A stretch of 64,000 nucleotides of DNA, taken from positions 5,518,001-5,582,000 of the forward strand of contig OZ247499.1 of NCBI GenBank assembly GCA_965233625.1. The letters run 5' to 3'. Of this stretch, positions 35,044-44,980 are shown one piece after another. The first letter of the stretch is position 1. Each line of letters opens with the position of its first letter. The translations under genes were made by a program, and so were the position numbers. Under the pieces are notes generated by a model. That model was not told where the DNA came from and did not search any database. It was given only the letters and a program-made list of their open reading frames with translations. This DNA is from G965233625 sp965233625. Lineage in GTDB: Bacteria; Planctomycetota; Planctomycetia; Pirellulales; Pirellulaceae.

Positions 35044-36509
35044 GCGATCAGATCTTTAATGACGTGGCCGTGTACATCGGTCAGCCGCCGGTCGATGCCG
35101 TTGTGGCGGACGGTCAGTTTTTTGTGATCGATGCCCAGCAGATGCAGCATGGTGGCGTGAATGTCGTGCACCTGTGTAGGGTTCGCACGGTCAGCGGGTT
35201 TGTAGCCCCACTCGTCACTTGGGCCGTAAGTTACGCCGCCCTTGATGCCGCCGCCAGCGAGCCAGGTGGTGAACACAAACGGGTTGTGGTCGCGCCCCTT
35301 CGAGCCCTGCGTGCAGGGCATGCGGCCGAATTCTGTGGTCCAGTGAATCAGCGTGTCTTCCAGCATCCCGCGTTGCTTAAGATCCTGGATCAAAGCCGCA
35401 GCGCCGCGCGACATACCGGCCGCCAACGGGCCGTGGTCACGGGCGATGTCTTCGTGCGAATCCCAGTTCCGCCGCGGGAAGCCGTTGTCGCAACCGGACC
35501 AGATCTGCACGTATCGCACACCCCGTTCCAGCAGCCGCCGGGCGATGAGACACTTGCGGCCGAAGTAATCGGTTTCTTCGACCGCGTTAATTTTCTTCTC
35601 GAAGTGCGAACGTCCGTGATCCAGGCCGTACATCTTCAGTACGTGTGCTGGTTCACGCGAAAGGTCGAGCGCTTCGGGCGCGCTGAGTTGCATCCGCGCT
35701 GCAAGTTCGTAACACTTCATCCGCGCTGACAATCGCGAATCCGCTGCCCGCATGCCGGCATCGCTGTTGAGATGCATGCCGTTCAGCTTCTGCAACGTCT
35801 GCAGGGCGGCAGCGTCGGAAGCCGCAGTGACAAACCCTGGCGCCGGGAACAGATTCTGGACCGGCTGTTTACGACCCGGCCACAGCGTCACGCCCTGATG
35901 ATCCGCCGGCAGGAAACCACTGCTCCAGTTACGTGGCCCGTTGGAAGCGTAACCACGCCGGTCGGGGAGAACGACAAACGCGGGTAGATTCTGATTCTCA
36001 CTGCCCAGCCCGTAACTCACCCACGATCCGGCGCCGGGAAAGCCGGGCGTGCTGAAGCCCGTTGCCTGCAGGTACGTCGCCTGGCTATGCACGCCGGTGG
36101 CGCCAGTCAGCGAATGCACGAAGGCGATGTCGTCGGCGCAGGCGCCGAGCGGAGCGACGATATCTGAGAGGTGCTTGCCGCAATCGCCGTACTGCTTCCA
36201 CTTCCACGGCGAAGCCATTGTGGCGCCGAGTCCGTTCTGAAACAGCTCAACCTTTTCGCCCGGGTCCCACTTCTGCCCGTTGCGGCGGATCAGTTCCGGC
36301 TTGTAGTCGAACAGATCCACGTGACTTGCGGCGCCTGCCATAAACAACTGCACCACACGCTTCGCCTTAGGGGCAAACTGTGGCGGCCGGGCGGCGCCGG
36401 CGAGTTGTTCCTGCTGCAACATCCCGGCCAGGGCGATGCCCGCCAGCCCTCCGCCAGACTGCCAGAGAAAGCGCCGGCGGGAAAGGGCATCCTGGAGGGA
36501 ATCTGACAT
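35040..36509 (-). CDS. DUF1501 protein (Tat-exported), last gene of the DUF1501/DUF1549 operon
   Basis: The 489-residue protein starts with a Tat signal (S10 RRRFLW, then GGGLAGIALAGML). Family landmarks are RVVQLFMAGAASHVDLFDYKPELI, GVRYVQIWSGCDNGFPRRNWDSHEDIARDHG, EFGRMPCTQGSKGRDHNP and WLAGGGIKGGVTYGPSDEWGY. DUF1501 proteins are related to the sulfatase/alkaline-phosphatase fold but lack the CxPxR motif. Their function is unknown. It lies 48 bp after the c-WD40 gene on the same strand, and its stop overlaps the convergent sulfatase stop by 4 bp. Confidence 0.9.
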   Translation of the reverse strand: MSDSLQDALSRRRFLWQSGGGLAGIALAGMLQQEQLAGAARPPQFAPKAKRVVQLFMAGAASHVDLFDYKPELIRRNGQKWDPGEKVELFQNGLGATMASPWKWKQYGDCGKHLSDIVAPLGACADDIAFVHSLTGATGVHSQATYLQATGFSTPGFPGAGSWVSYGLGSENQNLPAFVVLPDRRGYASNGPRNWSSGFLPADHQGVTLWPGRKQPVQNLFPAPGFVTAASDAAALQTLQKLNGMHLNSDAGMRAADSRLSARMKCYELAARMQLSAPEALDLSREPAHVLKMYGLDHGRSHFEKKINAVEETDYFGRKCLIARRLLERGVRYVQIWSGCDNGFPRRNWDSHEDIARDHGPLAAGMSRGAAALIQDLKQRGMLEDTLIHWTTEFGRMPCTQGSKGRDHNPFVFTTWLAGGGIKGGVTYGPSDEWGYKPADRANPTQVHDIHATMLHLLGIDHKKLTVRHNGIDRRLTDVHGHVIKDLIA

Positions 36510-36557
36510 GAGCAGTGACCGCGGGAAGGAACGGGCGGCAGGACGACGCTAAGCGAA

Positions 36558-39500
36558 TTACTTCTCGCCGTAAGCGGCGTTGAATTCAGCTGCCTGCTCC
36601 GTGGCTTCTTCCACCTGAGCGGCGGCTTCTTCCGCCGCGACTGCGGCTTTGGCGGCTGCGGCCGCCTGGGCGGCGAGGGCGGCCTGGTGCTTGGCTTTCT
36701 CCGCATTGAGTTTGTCGAGCTCAGCTTGCAGAGCCGCGATGCGGGCGCTCATTTCGTCCACCTTGGCGGTTGCTGCGGCGACGGTCTGTTCGACGGCGGC
36801 CTTCTGCGATTCCAGGGCAGCGGCCTGCGTGGCGGTTGCTTTCGCCTGCTCTTGCACGGCTTTCACGGCGGCTTGCAACTGGGCGCCGCGTTGCTCGAAC
36901 GCGGTCTTCTCCGCTTGCAGTTGGGCGAGCTTCTCTTTTGCCGCACCGGCGGCCTGATTCGCGGCGTCGGCGGCGGCTTTTGCTTCCGCCAGCTTCTTCG
37001 CAATCTCCGCCTGCTGCGGCTTCAGTTTTTCAACGGCTGCCTTCGCGGCGGTCATCGCCCCGGTCGTTTTTTTGACTTCCGCCGTCGTTGTGGTGATCTG
37101 CTTGGCGGCGGACGCCTTTTCTGCAGCAGCCGAGGTGTTTGCCTGTGTGGCGGCGGCCAACGTTTCAGCGGCTTTCGTTGCGGCTGCCACCTTATCTGCT
37201 TCTGCCTTTTTCGCAGCTGCGTGCGCGGACTGAGCACCAGCAAGTGCTTTCTCAGCGGCTGCTAGGGCTGCCTGTTTGTCAGACAGAGCTTTGGCTGCTG
37301 AGGCCTGTTCCGCTTTGACTTTCGCAACAGCGTCGGTTGCCGGTTTCACGGCGGCGGTAGCGGCAGCGAGTTTTTCGTTGGCGATTTTTAATGCTGCGGC
37401 GGCGTCAGCTTCGGTCTTCGTCGCGCTGGCTACGGCGGGTTGAGCCGATGTGAAAGCCTGCTGCTTGGCTGCCAAGTCTTTGGCGGTTGCGTCGGCTTTC
37501 TCCGTGGCGGCTGCATTCTCTGCGGCGGCCTTCTGCTGCGCTTCCTGGGCCGTTGCGAGCGCCTTTTTCTGATCATCCGTGGCGCCCTCTGCGGCCGCTT
37601 CGGCTTCGGCTTTCTTCAGCGTTTCCGAAGCTGCGGTGAATGCAGCCGCGGCTTGCGTTTTGGCTGCGTTGGACGCTTCATGAGCCTTCTTGGCGGCTTC
37701 TGCAGCTTGCTGCGCCGTGGTCAGGCTGGCTTTGGCCTTTTCGAGTTCACCGGCGGCTGCGGCTTGTGCCTTGGCCGCGCTGTCGCGGGCTGCCTGGGCC
37801 GTCGCCTGCGACTTCTGCGCAGTGTCAAGTGTTGTCATTGCCGCTTGCAGCTTCCCGGCGGCGTCGGTTGCGGCTTTCTGTGCTGAAGCTACTTCGGCTT
37901 TAACAGAAGCGGCTTTCTTGGTTGCAGCGTCCACGGCAGCGGTCTGCGTGGCCGTTGTTTTGACGGCGGCGTCTTTTGCAGCGGTGGCGGATTGCATCGC
38001 CTTGGTTGCGGCTGCTAGTGCTGCGGCCATTTGCGTGGCTTTGGCTGTCGCTGCGGCGAGGGCTTTATCTGCTTCTGTTTTAGCCGTTGCGGCGGCTGCT
38101 GCGGATTTGGCCGCGGCGGCGACTGCGGCATTGGCGGCTGCGACGGACTTGGCCATTGCATCTGCCTGTGCCTGGGCGGCTGCCATGGTTTTGGCGGCTG
38201 CATCAGCCTTGGCGGTCAGCGGCGCGATGGCGGCGGTCTGCTGTTCTAAACGCATGGCCAGCGTGGGTGGATTGGCGGGCAGTTCCGCAACCTGCTTGCC
38301 GTCGGCAGCTTCCCACAGCCGGACCACGCCGGTCCAGTCGCCACCGATCACGCGTTTGCCATCGTGGGTGAGAACGGCTTTCATGGCCGGTTCGGTAAAG
38401 CCGGGCATGGTGCGAAGCGCGGAGCCATCGCCTTTCCAGATCTTGACCGTCTTGTCGTTACCGGCGGTTGCGATCTCACCACTGGTTGTGAACCGGACGG
38501 AGAACGTGCCGCCGCGGTGAGCGGTCCACGACTTCAGCTGTTTGCCTTCGTTCATCTCCCACATCCGCACGCTACCATCGGCAGCCGCGCTGGCCAGCAC
38601 GTTCGAGTCACCACGCCAGCTAAGCGAATAGACGCTGCCTTTGTGGCCCTTTAGATCCAGGTACTCGCGGGCGGTCTGGGCTTCCCAGACGAACAGCCCG
38701 CCACTGCGGTCGCCGGTAGCAAGCAGTACGCCGTCAGGGCTGAATTCCAGATCGTAGACCCAGTCGGTGTGCTTCTTAATTTCGTGAAGCATTTCGCCGG
38801 TTTGCGTGGAGTAGATCCGCACCAGGCGATTGGGCCCGGCCAGGGCGATCAGCGTGTGCGTGTCGTTAATGTCGGCGGCCAGAACGGCGTCTAGCTCGTC
38901 GCCGATCTTCATCACGCGTTTGCCGGTCTTCACATCGTAGACGGCGACAAAGCCGCTATGCCCGCCACGTCCGCCGCCAGCCATCAACAGCGAACCATTG
39001 CGGCTGAAACGTAGTACGTAGGGGATACCTTCGGTGAAGGGTAGAACGGCGGTCAGTTCCGTGGTTTCTGTATTGTAAAGCGAAATCTGACGCTGCCCGG
39101 CGACGGCTACCAGCGGCGCCCAGGGGCTGCTGGCGATGGCGGATACTGCCGCTGCGCGTGAGGTGTAAACAACAGGCTGACGCAGCACCTTGCCGGCTTC
39201 CGGCATGGCGGGCGGTCCTTCGGGCTTGCCGGTCGCCGATGGTGCGACGGTTGCCAGCGCGTTCTTCTTCTTAGGCGCCGCGGTGGAACCAGAGTTCTCC
39301 AGGGCGCCGCCTTCGATCCAGGCTTTGATAATTTCCAGCTTAGCCGCGGCGATCTTGTCCTGCTCTGGCGGCATGGCAGGTTCGTCGAGATGAGCCACCA
39401 GATCCCACAAACGCGAGCTGCCGATTTCGCCTGGCTCCACTACTTCGCCGCTACTACCGCCTTCCATGGTGCGAGCGTATGAATCCAGCGCCAGGCCGCC

Positions 39501-39677
39501 GCGGTCGCGGTTGTTGTTGTGGCAACTGAAGCAATGCTCGCGGAAGATCGGCTTAACGTGATCCTGATACGTTGTCTTTTTCGCCGCGTCCGCAGCGGAA
39601 GCGACGCCGGCAGGCAGCAGCAGGGCTGTTGTTGCCAGGCACAGAGCAAAACGTAAGGTAGGGCTGGATAGGGTCAT
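36558..39677 (-). CDS. c-haem / WD40 / alanine-rich coiled-coil secreted protein
   Basis: The 1039-residue protein has a signal peptide, then a single c-type haem (HCFSCHNNN; C49, C52 and H53) with RGGLALDSY and DEPAMPPEQD, the PSCyt1 layout. A WD40 propeller occupies about residues 170-480 (WVYDLEFSPDGVLLATGDRSGGLFVW, GSVYSLSWRGDSNVLASAAADGSVRMW). The last 550 residues are almost only alanine, lysine, glutamate, glutamine and threonine in an extended coiled coil. Start chosen at ATG 39677, where the signal peptide begins. A plausible role is a haem-bearing scaffold or stalk at the cell envelope; the electron donor is unknown. It is the fourth gene of an operon. Confidence 0.87.
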   Translation of the reverse strand: MTLSSPTLRFALCLATTALLLPAGVASAADAAKKTTYQDHVKPIFREHCFSCHNNNRDRGGLALDSYARTMEGGSSGEVVEPGEIGSSRLWDLVAHLDEPAMPPEQDKIAAAKLEIIKAWIEGGALENSGSTAAPKKKNALATVAPSATGKPEGPPAMPEAGKVLRQPVVYTSRAAAVSAIASSPWAPLVAVAGQRQISLYNTETTELTAVLPFTEGIPYVLRFSRNGSLLMAGGGRGGHSGFVAVYDVKTGKRVMKIGDELDAVLAADINDTHTLIALAGPNRLVRIYSTQTGEMLHEIKKHTDWVYDLEFSPDGVLLATGDRSGGLFVWEAQTAREYLDLKGHKGSVYSLSWRGDSNVLASAAADGSVRMWEMNEGKQLKSWTAHRGGTFSVRFTTSGEIATAGNDKTVKIWKGDGSALRTMPGFTEPAMKAVLTHDGKRVIGGDWTGVVRLWEAADGKQVAELPANPPTLAMRLEQQTAAIAPLTAKADAAAKTMAAAQAQADAMAKSVAAANAAVAAAAKSAAAAATAKTEADKALAAATAKATQMAAALAAATKAMQSATAAKDAAVKTTATQTAAVDAATKKAASVKAEVASAQKAATDAAGKLQAAMTTLDTAQKSQATAQAARDSAAKAQAAAAGELEKAKASLTTAQQAAEAAKKAHEASNAAKTQAAAAFTAASETLKKAEAEAAAEGATDDQKKALATAQEAQQKAAAENAAATEKADATAKDLAAKQQAFTSAQPAVASATKTEADAAAALKIANEKLAAATAAVKPATDAVAKVKAEQASAAKALSDKQAALAAAEKALAGAQSAHAAAKKAEADKVAAATKAAETLAAATQANTSAAAEKASAAKQITTTTAEVKKTTGAMTAAKAAVEKLKPQQAEIAKKLAEAKAAADAANQAAGAAKEKLAQLQAEKTAFEQRGAQLQAAVKAVQEQAKATATQAAALESQKAAVEQTVAAATAKVDEMSARIAALQAELDKLNAEKAKHQAALAAQAAAAAKAAVAAEEAAAQVEEATEQAAEFNAAYGEK

Positions 39678-39807
39678 CGTGTAACTCACGAAAGGCGGGT
39701 TTGGCTTGGCAGCGGGCCGCTTCATTTTACTACCGGGCGGCCGGTGGCTGAGGTGGGAATTCGCCGCGGGCAGTGGCGCCGCGCGGCTTTCGCATGGTAC
39801 AGCTGGT

Positions 39808-42258
39808 TTAATGGTTAAAGGCGAACTCACGTGAATTGAGAATCGCCCAGAACACGTCCTGAAGACCCGTCCGCGGATCGGGAGATTCGCCTACAACGCC
39901 CAGCAGCTTGTCCATTTCAGCCTTTTCAGGCTTACGGCTCAGAGCGCGGATATAAAGCGCTTCGATCACCTGCTGGGGCGTTTTGCCTTCGTCCATTAGC
40001 GATTTCACCACGCCGCCGCCAGCAATTTTGCGTTGCAGCGTGTCGCCGTTAATCAGATGCAGGGCCTGCGAAAGCGTCGGGTCGGTATTGGCTTCGCAAG
40101 AGCATACCGTCTCGCGTGCCGCACGGCCGAAGGTGGTCAGGAAGTAGTTGCTGGTGCGGCCGTCAGCGATCTGCACGGCGCGGGCGCCGAGGGGCAGACC
40201 GCGGAACTTGTCTTTGACGGTTGTGACCTGGCTGATGCAGTCGCTGAACATTTCGGCGGGCAGACGGCGGACGTTAGCGTGGGCGAAGTTATCTTCGTCC
40301 GTCTTGTTGCTTTCGTTCCGGGTGGCTGACCGCTGGTAGGTTTCTGAGTTGCAGATGTCCTGCACCAGACGTTTGAAGTCGTACTTGTACTCAATCAGCT
40401 TGGCGCCGAGCTTTTCAAACAGTTCTGGATTGCTTGGCGGATTGCTGACGCGGATATCGTCGATGGGATCGACAATGCCTTTGCCAAAGAAATGCGCCCA
40501 GACGCGGTTAGCGATACTGGTGGAGAAGTACGGATTCTCCGGCGAAGTCAGCCACTCGGCCATGACGACGCGGCGGTCTTTGCCTTTGGTGTCGGGAGCC
40601 TCGCCGCCGAGGAACTTCGGCGCCATCACTTTGTTGCCAACCGGGTGGCGGACATCGCCAGAGGCACGGTTGTAGATGATGGTTTCGCGGTAGTCTTCGC
40701 CCGTCTTACGGCCGACCTGCGAGAAGAACGCGGCAAAACTGTAATAGTCGTCCATCGTCCAGCGGTCGAACGGATGGTTGTGGCACTGTGCACATTGGGT
40801 GCGGATGCCCATGAACACCTGCGCGACGTTTTCCGCAGTTTTCAGCGTGTCGCGTTCGTTCTGATAATAGTTGGTGGCAGCGTTCTTGAACGTACCGCCG
40901 GACGAACCGAGCAGTTCCCGCACCATCTGATCCAGCGGCACATTGTTGGCGATCTTTTCGGTCAGCCAGGTGTGATACAGGAACATGGCTTTGTAGCTGA
41001 CCTGATTGCTGGATTTAATCATCAGCAGTTCAGCCCACTTCATCGCCCAGATTTCGGAGAACTCTTTGCGGTTGACGAGTCGCTCGACCAGCTTCGCGCG
41101 TTTGTCAGCAGACTGGTCGGCCATGAACGTGGCGTACTCTTCGGGCGTTGGCAGCGAGCCGGTGATGTCGATCGTGGCGCGACGCAGGAACTCTTCGTCG
41201 GTGCAGATTCCGCTGGGCAGAATCCGCAGCTTGTTCAGCTTGGCGCCGACAAGTTCGTCGATGTAGTTACCGGTGATTTTAGGCGCCGTGTAGTCCAGGT
41301 CTTTGGGCAGCACCAGCACCTGGCTGCCGACGGTGTGCGTTTCAAACCGGGCCATGACGAAGGCTTCGCCGCGGGCAGCGGCGGTGACCAGGCCATCGGC
41401 GTTTACCGGGGCGGAGTTGTCGTTGTTGGTCTGAAACATTGCCAGGCTGGTGACGTCACGGTCGGTGCCATCGCTGTAAACAGCGCGGGCGATGAACTGC
41501 TGCGTGGTGTCGGCGCCTTCGAGCACGGCTTTCGGCGGATAGACGTCCAGCCGCGTGACGGTGGGCACTTCGCCTTTATCCAGGGGGGCGCCGGCTTCGA
41601 GCCAGCGGAGCAGGCTGGCGTAGTATTCGCTTTTCTCGTCGAACCGCTTGCCGCCGGTGTGAGGCACGGCGCCGACGGATTTTTCCATCAGCAGGCTATC
41701 TTCAGGTACGGCCAGATTGATGCGGCGGGCGCCGATCTCGCGGGTCAGGCGGAAGTGATCGCCGACGGGATCGTAGCCGAACAGCGACAGCCGGAAACCA
41801 TCTTTACCGCGGGCGGCGCCGTGGCAGCTGCCAGTGTTACAGCCGGCGCGAAGGAAGACGGGCATCACATCCAGGTGGAAGCTAACGGGCGTTTCGCTCT
41901 GCGCGTTCTTCACCTCGATGGTGGCTGCGGTGCGTTGGCCTTTGTATTCGATGTCGAGCGTTGTCTGCCCGTCGGTCGCCGGGTGCAGCATGTTGCCATC
42001 CATGGTCGCCAGGGCGGGGTTGGCGATCTTAATGGTGGCTTCCTTGGTGATATCGTGCGTTACGCCATCGTCGCGTGTGGCTACGACGATGAAGCTCTGC
42101 CGGTCTTCCTTGGAAGTCAGGTGGATGTCGGCGGGATAGACCGCAATGCTGGTGATCTTCGCTTCCGCCTGTGCCTGCTGCGGTGTTGCGATCAGCATCG
42201 CGACCGTAGCCAGCGTGAAAGCAAAAGTGGCGAATTGTCTTGTAAGGGAAAATCGCAC
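39808..42258 (-). CDS. Ig-like/DUF1549/DUF1553 secreted c-haem protein
   Basis: Translation from GTG 42258 is supported by CAGGAGATACCC directly before it (spacing 6-7). The 816-residue protein has a signal peptide and Ig-like (BIG2-type) modules. A haem-like AGCNTGSCHGAARGKDGF (an unusual Cx4CH) follows, then DUF1549 (LNKLRILPSGICTDEEFLRRATIDITGSLPTPEE) with MGIRTQCAQCHNHPFDRW, and DUF1553 (RRVVMAEWLTSPENPYFSTSIANRVWAHFFG). These families are typical of planctomycetes and occur in gene sets with DUF1501. A periplasmic or surface role is likely; the substrate is unknown. Confidence 0.9.
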   Translation of the reverse strand: MRFSLTRQFATFAFTLATVAMLIATPQQAQAEAKITSIAVYPADIHLTSKEDRQSFIVVATRDDGVTHDITKEATIKIANPALATMDGNMLHPATDGQTTLDIEYKGQRTAATIEVKNAQSETPVSFHLDVMPVFLRAGCNTGSCHGAARGKDGFRLSLFGYDPVGDHFRLTREIGARRINLAVPEDSLLMEKSVGAVPHTGGKRFDEKSEYYASLLRWLEAGAPLDKGEVPTVTRLDVYPPKAVLEGADTTQQFIARAVYSDGTDRDVTSLAMFQTNNDNSAPVNADGLVTAAARGEAFVMARFETHTVGSQVLVLPKDLDYTAPKITGNYIDELVGAKLNKLRILPSGICTDEEFLRRATIDITGSLPTPEEYATFMADQSADKRAKLVERLVNRKEFSEIWAMKWAELLMIKSSNQVSYKAMFLYHTWLTEKIANNVPLDQMVRELLGSSGGTFKNAATNYYQNERDTLKTAENVAQVFMGIRTQCAQCHNHPFDRWTMDDYYSFAAFFSQVGRKTGEDYRETIIYNRASGDVRHPVGNKVMAPKFLGGEAPDTKGKDRRVVMAEWLTSPENPYFSTSIANRVWAHFFGKGIVDPIDDIRVSNPPSNPELFEKLGAKLIEYKYDFKRLVQDICNSETYQRSATRNESNKTDEDNFAHANVRRLPAEMFSDCISQVTTVKDKFRGLPLGARAVQIADGRTSNYFLTTFGRAARETVCSCEANTDPTLSQALHLINGDTLQRKIAGGGVVKSLMDEGKTPQQVIEALYIRALSRKPEKAEMDKLLGVVGESPDPRTGLQDVFWAILNSREFAFNH

Positions 42259-42357
42259 GGGTATCTCCTGAAGTGGGAATCGCCAGTTGACGCCTGTCAG
42301 AGTCTGACGATGTAATCCTGCGGTGTGCAACGGTAGATGGGATTGGTTGTAGGAAGG

Positions 42358-44808
42358 TTACTGGCCGGCAGCAGCTTTGCGCGCCTTTTCACGTTCGAGA
42401 CGCAGCTGCTCTAAACGCGAGAGCCGCTTCTCTGGTTTGGCGGCGGGCTTTGCCGGTTCCGGCTTGGGCTTGGCCGCTGGCTTGGGCTTGGCGGCGACTT
42501 CGACCTTTGGCGGCAGTGGTTTATCGACCCGTAGTTCACCGCCGCCCAGGGTGGTGGTAATCGTTTCGCCGTTACGTTCAATCGTCGCGCGGGCAACGAG
42601 TGATTTGAAGCGGCCGACGCGGGCGTCTTTTTCGATCTTCACGGGGAAGACAATTTCGGTAGTGTCCTGCTTGAGTTCTTTGCCTTCGGGCGGTGTGGCT
42701 GTTTTGGCGGGTAGACCCAATAGCACGACTTTGGCCGTTTCGGGGAAGTCGGCTTTCTTGGTCATCGTCACGACCACTTCCGTGTCCTGGCCGAGTTCGC
42801 CAGCAGCTTTGGTGAAAGCGAAGTCGAAGAAGCGGTCCACGACTTCCAGTTCCGCCATCTGCGTGGAAACAGTCAGGTTGCCGCCACCGTGCGCGGCGCG
42901 GCCCGTGACAACAATCGGCCACTTGGCGATGCTGGCGCCACTGTTGGCCGTCAGCGGAATAACGGCTTCGGTCTTGCCTTCTGGGATGCTGATCGAACCA
43001 GATGAACCGATGCCCGGCGGGTTGTAGAGCATCCGCACGGCAATGGCGGCTTTGAACCCTTCGGCGCGTTTGGCGACGATTTTCAGACCCATCGAGCCAT
43101 TGCGTGTGATTGGCACCTTGGGCTGCACGATCTCGATTTCAAACGGCGCCTTTTCGGTGACGGCGACGGCCATACGGTACGCGTCGTGGCCCCAGACGTC
43201 GCGATTGTTCTGACCGCGGACCAGCATGGTGCGCTGCTTCAGGTGGCCTTCGACCGCGATCTTTTCATCCACAGGCTTAGCCATCAAATCGGCCAGGGCG
43301 CCTGCGGGCGAAGCTTCTGCCTGCGCGGTAACCAGTACGGGAATGTCGTTGCGGTTGGCGGGCATGACCGGCGCCTGCACCTGCATGCCGGGTGGTAGGT
43401 CTTTGATGTCCAGCTTCAATTCACCGCCAAAACCTGCGCGAGCGGCGTTGACCATCACGGCCATGCGGTTGCCAGCGGGCACTTCCAGCGTGGTGGCGAC
43501 ATAGCGCTGCACTTCCGGCAGCGAAAGCGTTAGAGACTTCTCAATCGGCGTGACTTCAATGCGGTACACAAAATCCGGGCCGCCGCTGCGAAGGTGGTCG
43601 CGGATGGCGATGCGGTATTCGTCGTCGGCTGGCGCTGTGAAACGCACATAGCTGTCGGGTCCGCCGCTGTCATCGTTGGTGCCAACATTGGCGCCGGTCG
43701 AACGCTGCACATACAGCACGCTGTCCAGTGGCGAACGTAGTGTGTTGCGGGCGTACACGCGGACGTTGAAGGCCTGACCCTTCTTGGCGGTGAACTTGAA
43801 ATAGTCGATGTCATCCGGATCCTGGATGATGCCGTTGAAGGCGGCGGGAATGGTCGCTGCGGTGGCTTCGTTGCGGTTGTTGTTAGGCTCAACTTCCAGG
43901 TGATTATCGAGTTCGATCACCCGCACCATATTGGGCGAAGGGGCGATGCCGCGTTTATCTTCTGCGTAAATGCCCTGCTCACCGGTTTCGGTGGGCAGTG
44001 TGACTTCGGTTTCGAAATCGCCGCCAGCATCGCCGATCCATTTCACTTTCAGTTTTTCACCTGGCTTGCCGCCAGCGGGCAGTACGGCGACGGGCCGCGG
44101 GAAGGAGCCAATGTGCAGGCGGTAGGTGCTGGCGCTGCTGCCGCCGTAGGCGCTTTCGCGGACCATGACGGTGTACTTGCCATCAGCAGGCGCCACGACC
44201 GAGCACAAGCAGTCCTGATACAGCAAGGCGTGATCGTCGCTTTGCGAAAGTTCAAACCGCTCGCTGTTGAGGATGGCCAGATAAGGGTCGAAGAAGGTGT
44301 TGCCCAGACGCAGACCTTCTAGTTCCGCGGTGATCCGCTCGCCCTTTTTGGCTTCGACAACGAAGTAATCAACGTCTTCGGCATCGACGCGGCCGCTAAC
44401 CGTGCTGTTCATGGCGACGGCTTGCGGTGTTTCAAACGTGCTGTTGGGTTCTTTCTCTTTCACCTCTGGCAGGGCGCCAACGGTGAACGTCTTGATGGCG
44501 GTCATCCCTGTGGCGGTGCGGACGCGGACCGCGTGAATGCCGATGCGGCAATCGGGAGCGACCTCGAACGTGGCTTTGATGCGGTTGTCGGCCTCTGCCG
44601 AAAGCGCCTTCACCTGGATGCCAGGTGAATAGAACATCAGTTCCTGTACATCCTTCAGCCGGTTGCCGGTGATGGTTAGTTCCGTCTCGACCCCACGCTG
44701 AAAGCCCTGGGGCGTCATGCGGGAGATGGTGGGCTGCACCGCAGATGCGGTGGATGCCAGCAGACAGGCCAGCAGGCACAGGGAAGCAGTTGCAACGGCG
44801 CGACGCAT
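42358..44808 (-). CDS. Secreted PPC-domain protein with basic C-terminal tail
   Basis: The 816-residue protein has a signal peptide (MRRAVATASLCLLACLLASTASA), an IPT/TIG-like N-terminal fold (ISRMTPQGFQRGVETELTITGNRLKD), and two pre-peptidase C-terminal (PPC) domains (EVKEKEPNSTFETPQAVAM...VDYFVVEAKKGERI; EVEPNNNRNEATAATIPAAF...IDYFKFTAKKGQAF). Further beta-rich stretches follow, then a Lys/Pro/Ala-rich, strongly basic tail (PKPAAKPKPEPAKPAAKPEKR). PPC domains usually bind glycans or assist secreted enzymes. No catalytic domain is visible. It lies between DUF1501 and DUF1549 genes in an operon. GAGG 8 bp before the ATG fixes the start. Confidence 0.88.
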   Translation of the reverse strand: MRRAVATASLCLLACLLASTASAVQPTISRMTPQGFQRGVETELTITGNRLKDVQELMFYSPGIQVKALSAEADNRIKATFEVAPDCRIGIHAVRVRTATGMTAIKTFTVGALPEVKEKEPNSTFETPQAVAMNSTVSGRVDAEDVDYFVVEAKKGERITAELEGLRLGNTFFDPYLAILNSERFELSQSDDHALLYQDCLCSVVAPADGKYTVMVRESAYGGSSASTYRLHIGSFPRPVAVLPAGGKPGEKLKVKWIGDAGGDFETEVTLPTETGEQGIYAEDKRGIAPSPNMVRVIELDNHLEVEPNNNRNEATAATIPAAFNGIIQDPDDIDYFKFTAKKGQAFNVRVYARNTLRSPLDSVLYVQRSTGANVGTNDDSGGPDSYVRFTAPADDEYRIAIRDHLRSGGPDFVYRIEVTPIEKSLTLSLPEVQRYVATTLEVPAGNRMAVMVNAARAGFGGELKLDIKDLPPGMQVQAPVMPANRNDIPVLVTAQAEASPAGALADLMAKPVDEKIAVEGHLKQRTMLVRGQNNRDVWGHDAYRMAVAVTEKAPFEIEIVQPKVPITRNGSMGLKIVAKRAEGFKAAIAVRMLYNPPGIGSSGSISIPEGKTEAVIPLTANSGASIAKWPIVVTGRAAHGGGNLTVSTQMAELEVVDRFFDFAFTKAAGELGQDTEVVVTMTKKADFPETAKVVLLGLPAKTATPPEGKELKQDTTEIVFPVKIEKDARVGRFKSLVARATIERNGETITTTLGGGELRVDKPLPPKVEVAAKPKPAAKPKPEPAKPAAKPEKRLSRLEQLRLEREKARKAAAGQ

Positions 44809-44932
44809 GGACTTGAACCTCGTTAGACGGGGCGGTTGTGCGAACTATTAAACGGCTGGCAGGTGGGGAGGTGAGCCAGCCGGAGAAGGCTTTTGGCAGC
44901 TACAAGCGGCAACATCGCCGGTCGCAGCAGCC

Positions 44933-44961
44933 ACGCGCCGCAACCAGGCGTTGCAGCGCGT
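44933..44961 (-). other. Intercistronic hairpin in the DUF1501/DUF1549 operon
   Basis: ACGCGC-C-GCAAC-CAGGC-GTTGC-A-GCGCGT gives an 11-bp stem with one internal mismatch and a 5-nt loop, between the stop of the first gene and the start of the second. No T-run follows on the minus strand, so it is more likely a processing or stability element than a terminator. Confidence 0.5.
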
Positions 44962-44980
44962 CTTGGATAACTTGTGGAGA

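Noticed and set aside
36558..38240. Alternating motifs in the Ala-rich region considered as tandem or CRISPR repeats
   Set aside because: The repetition is at the amino-acid composition level only. No identical DNA repeat-spacer unit of constant length is present.
40492..42315. 607-residue frame on the plus strand
   Set aside because: It lies wholly opposite the DUF1549/DUF1553 gene, has no recognisable family, signal or ribosome site, and its Gly/Val/Asp-rich composition is typical of a high-GC antisense frame.
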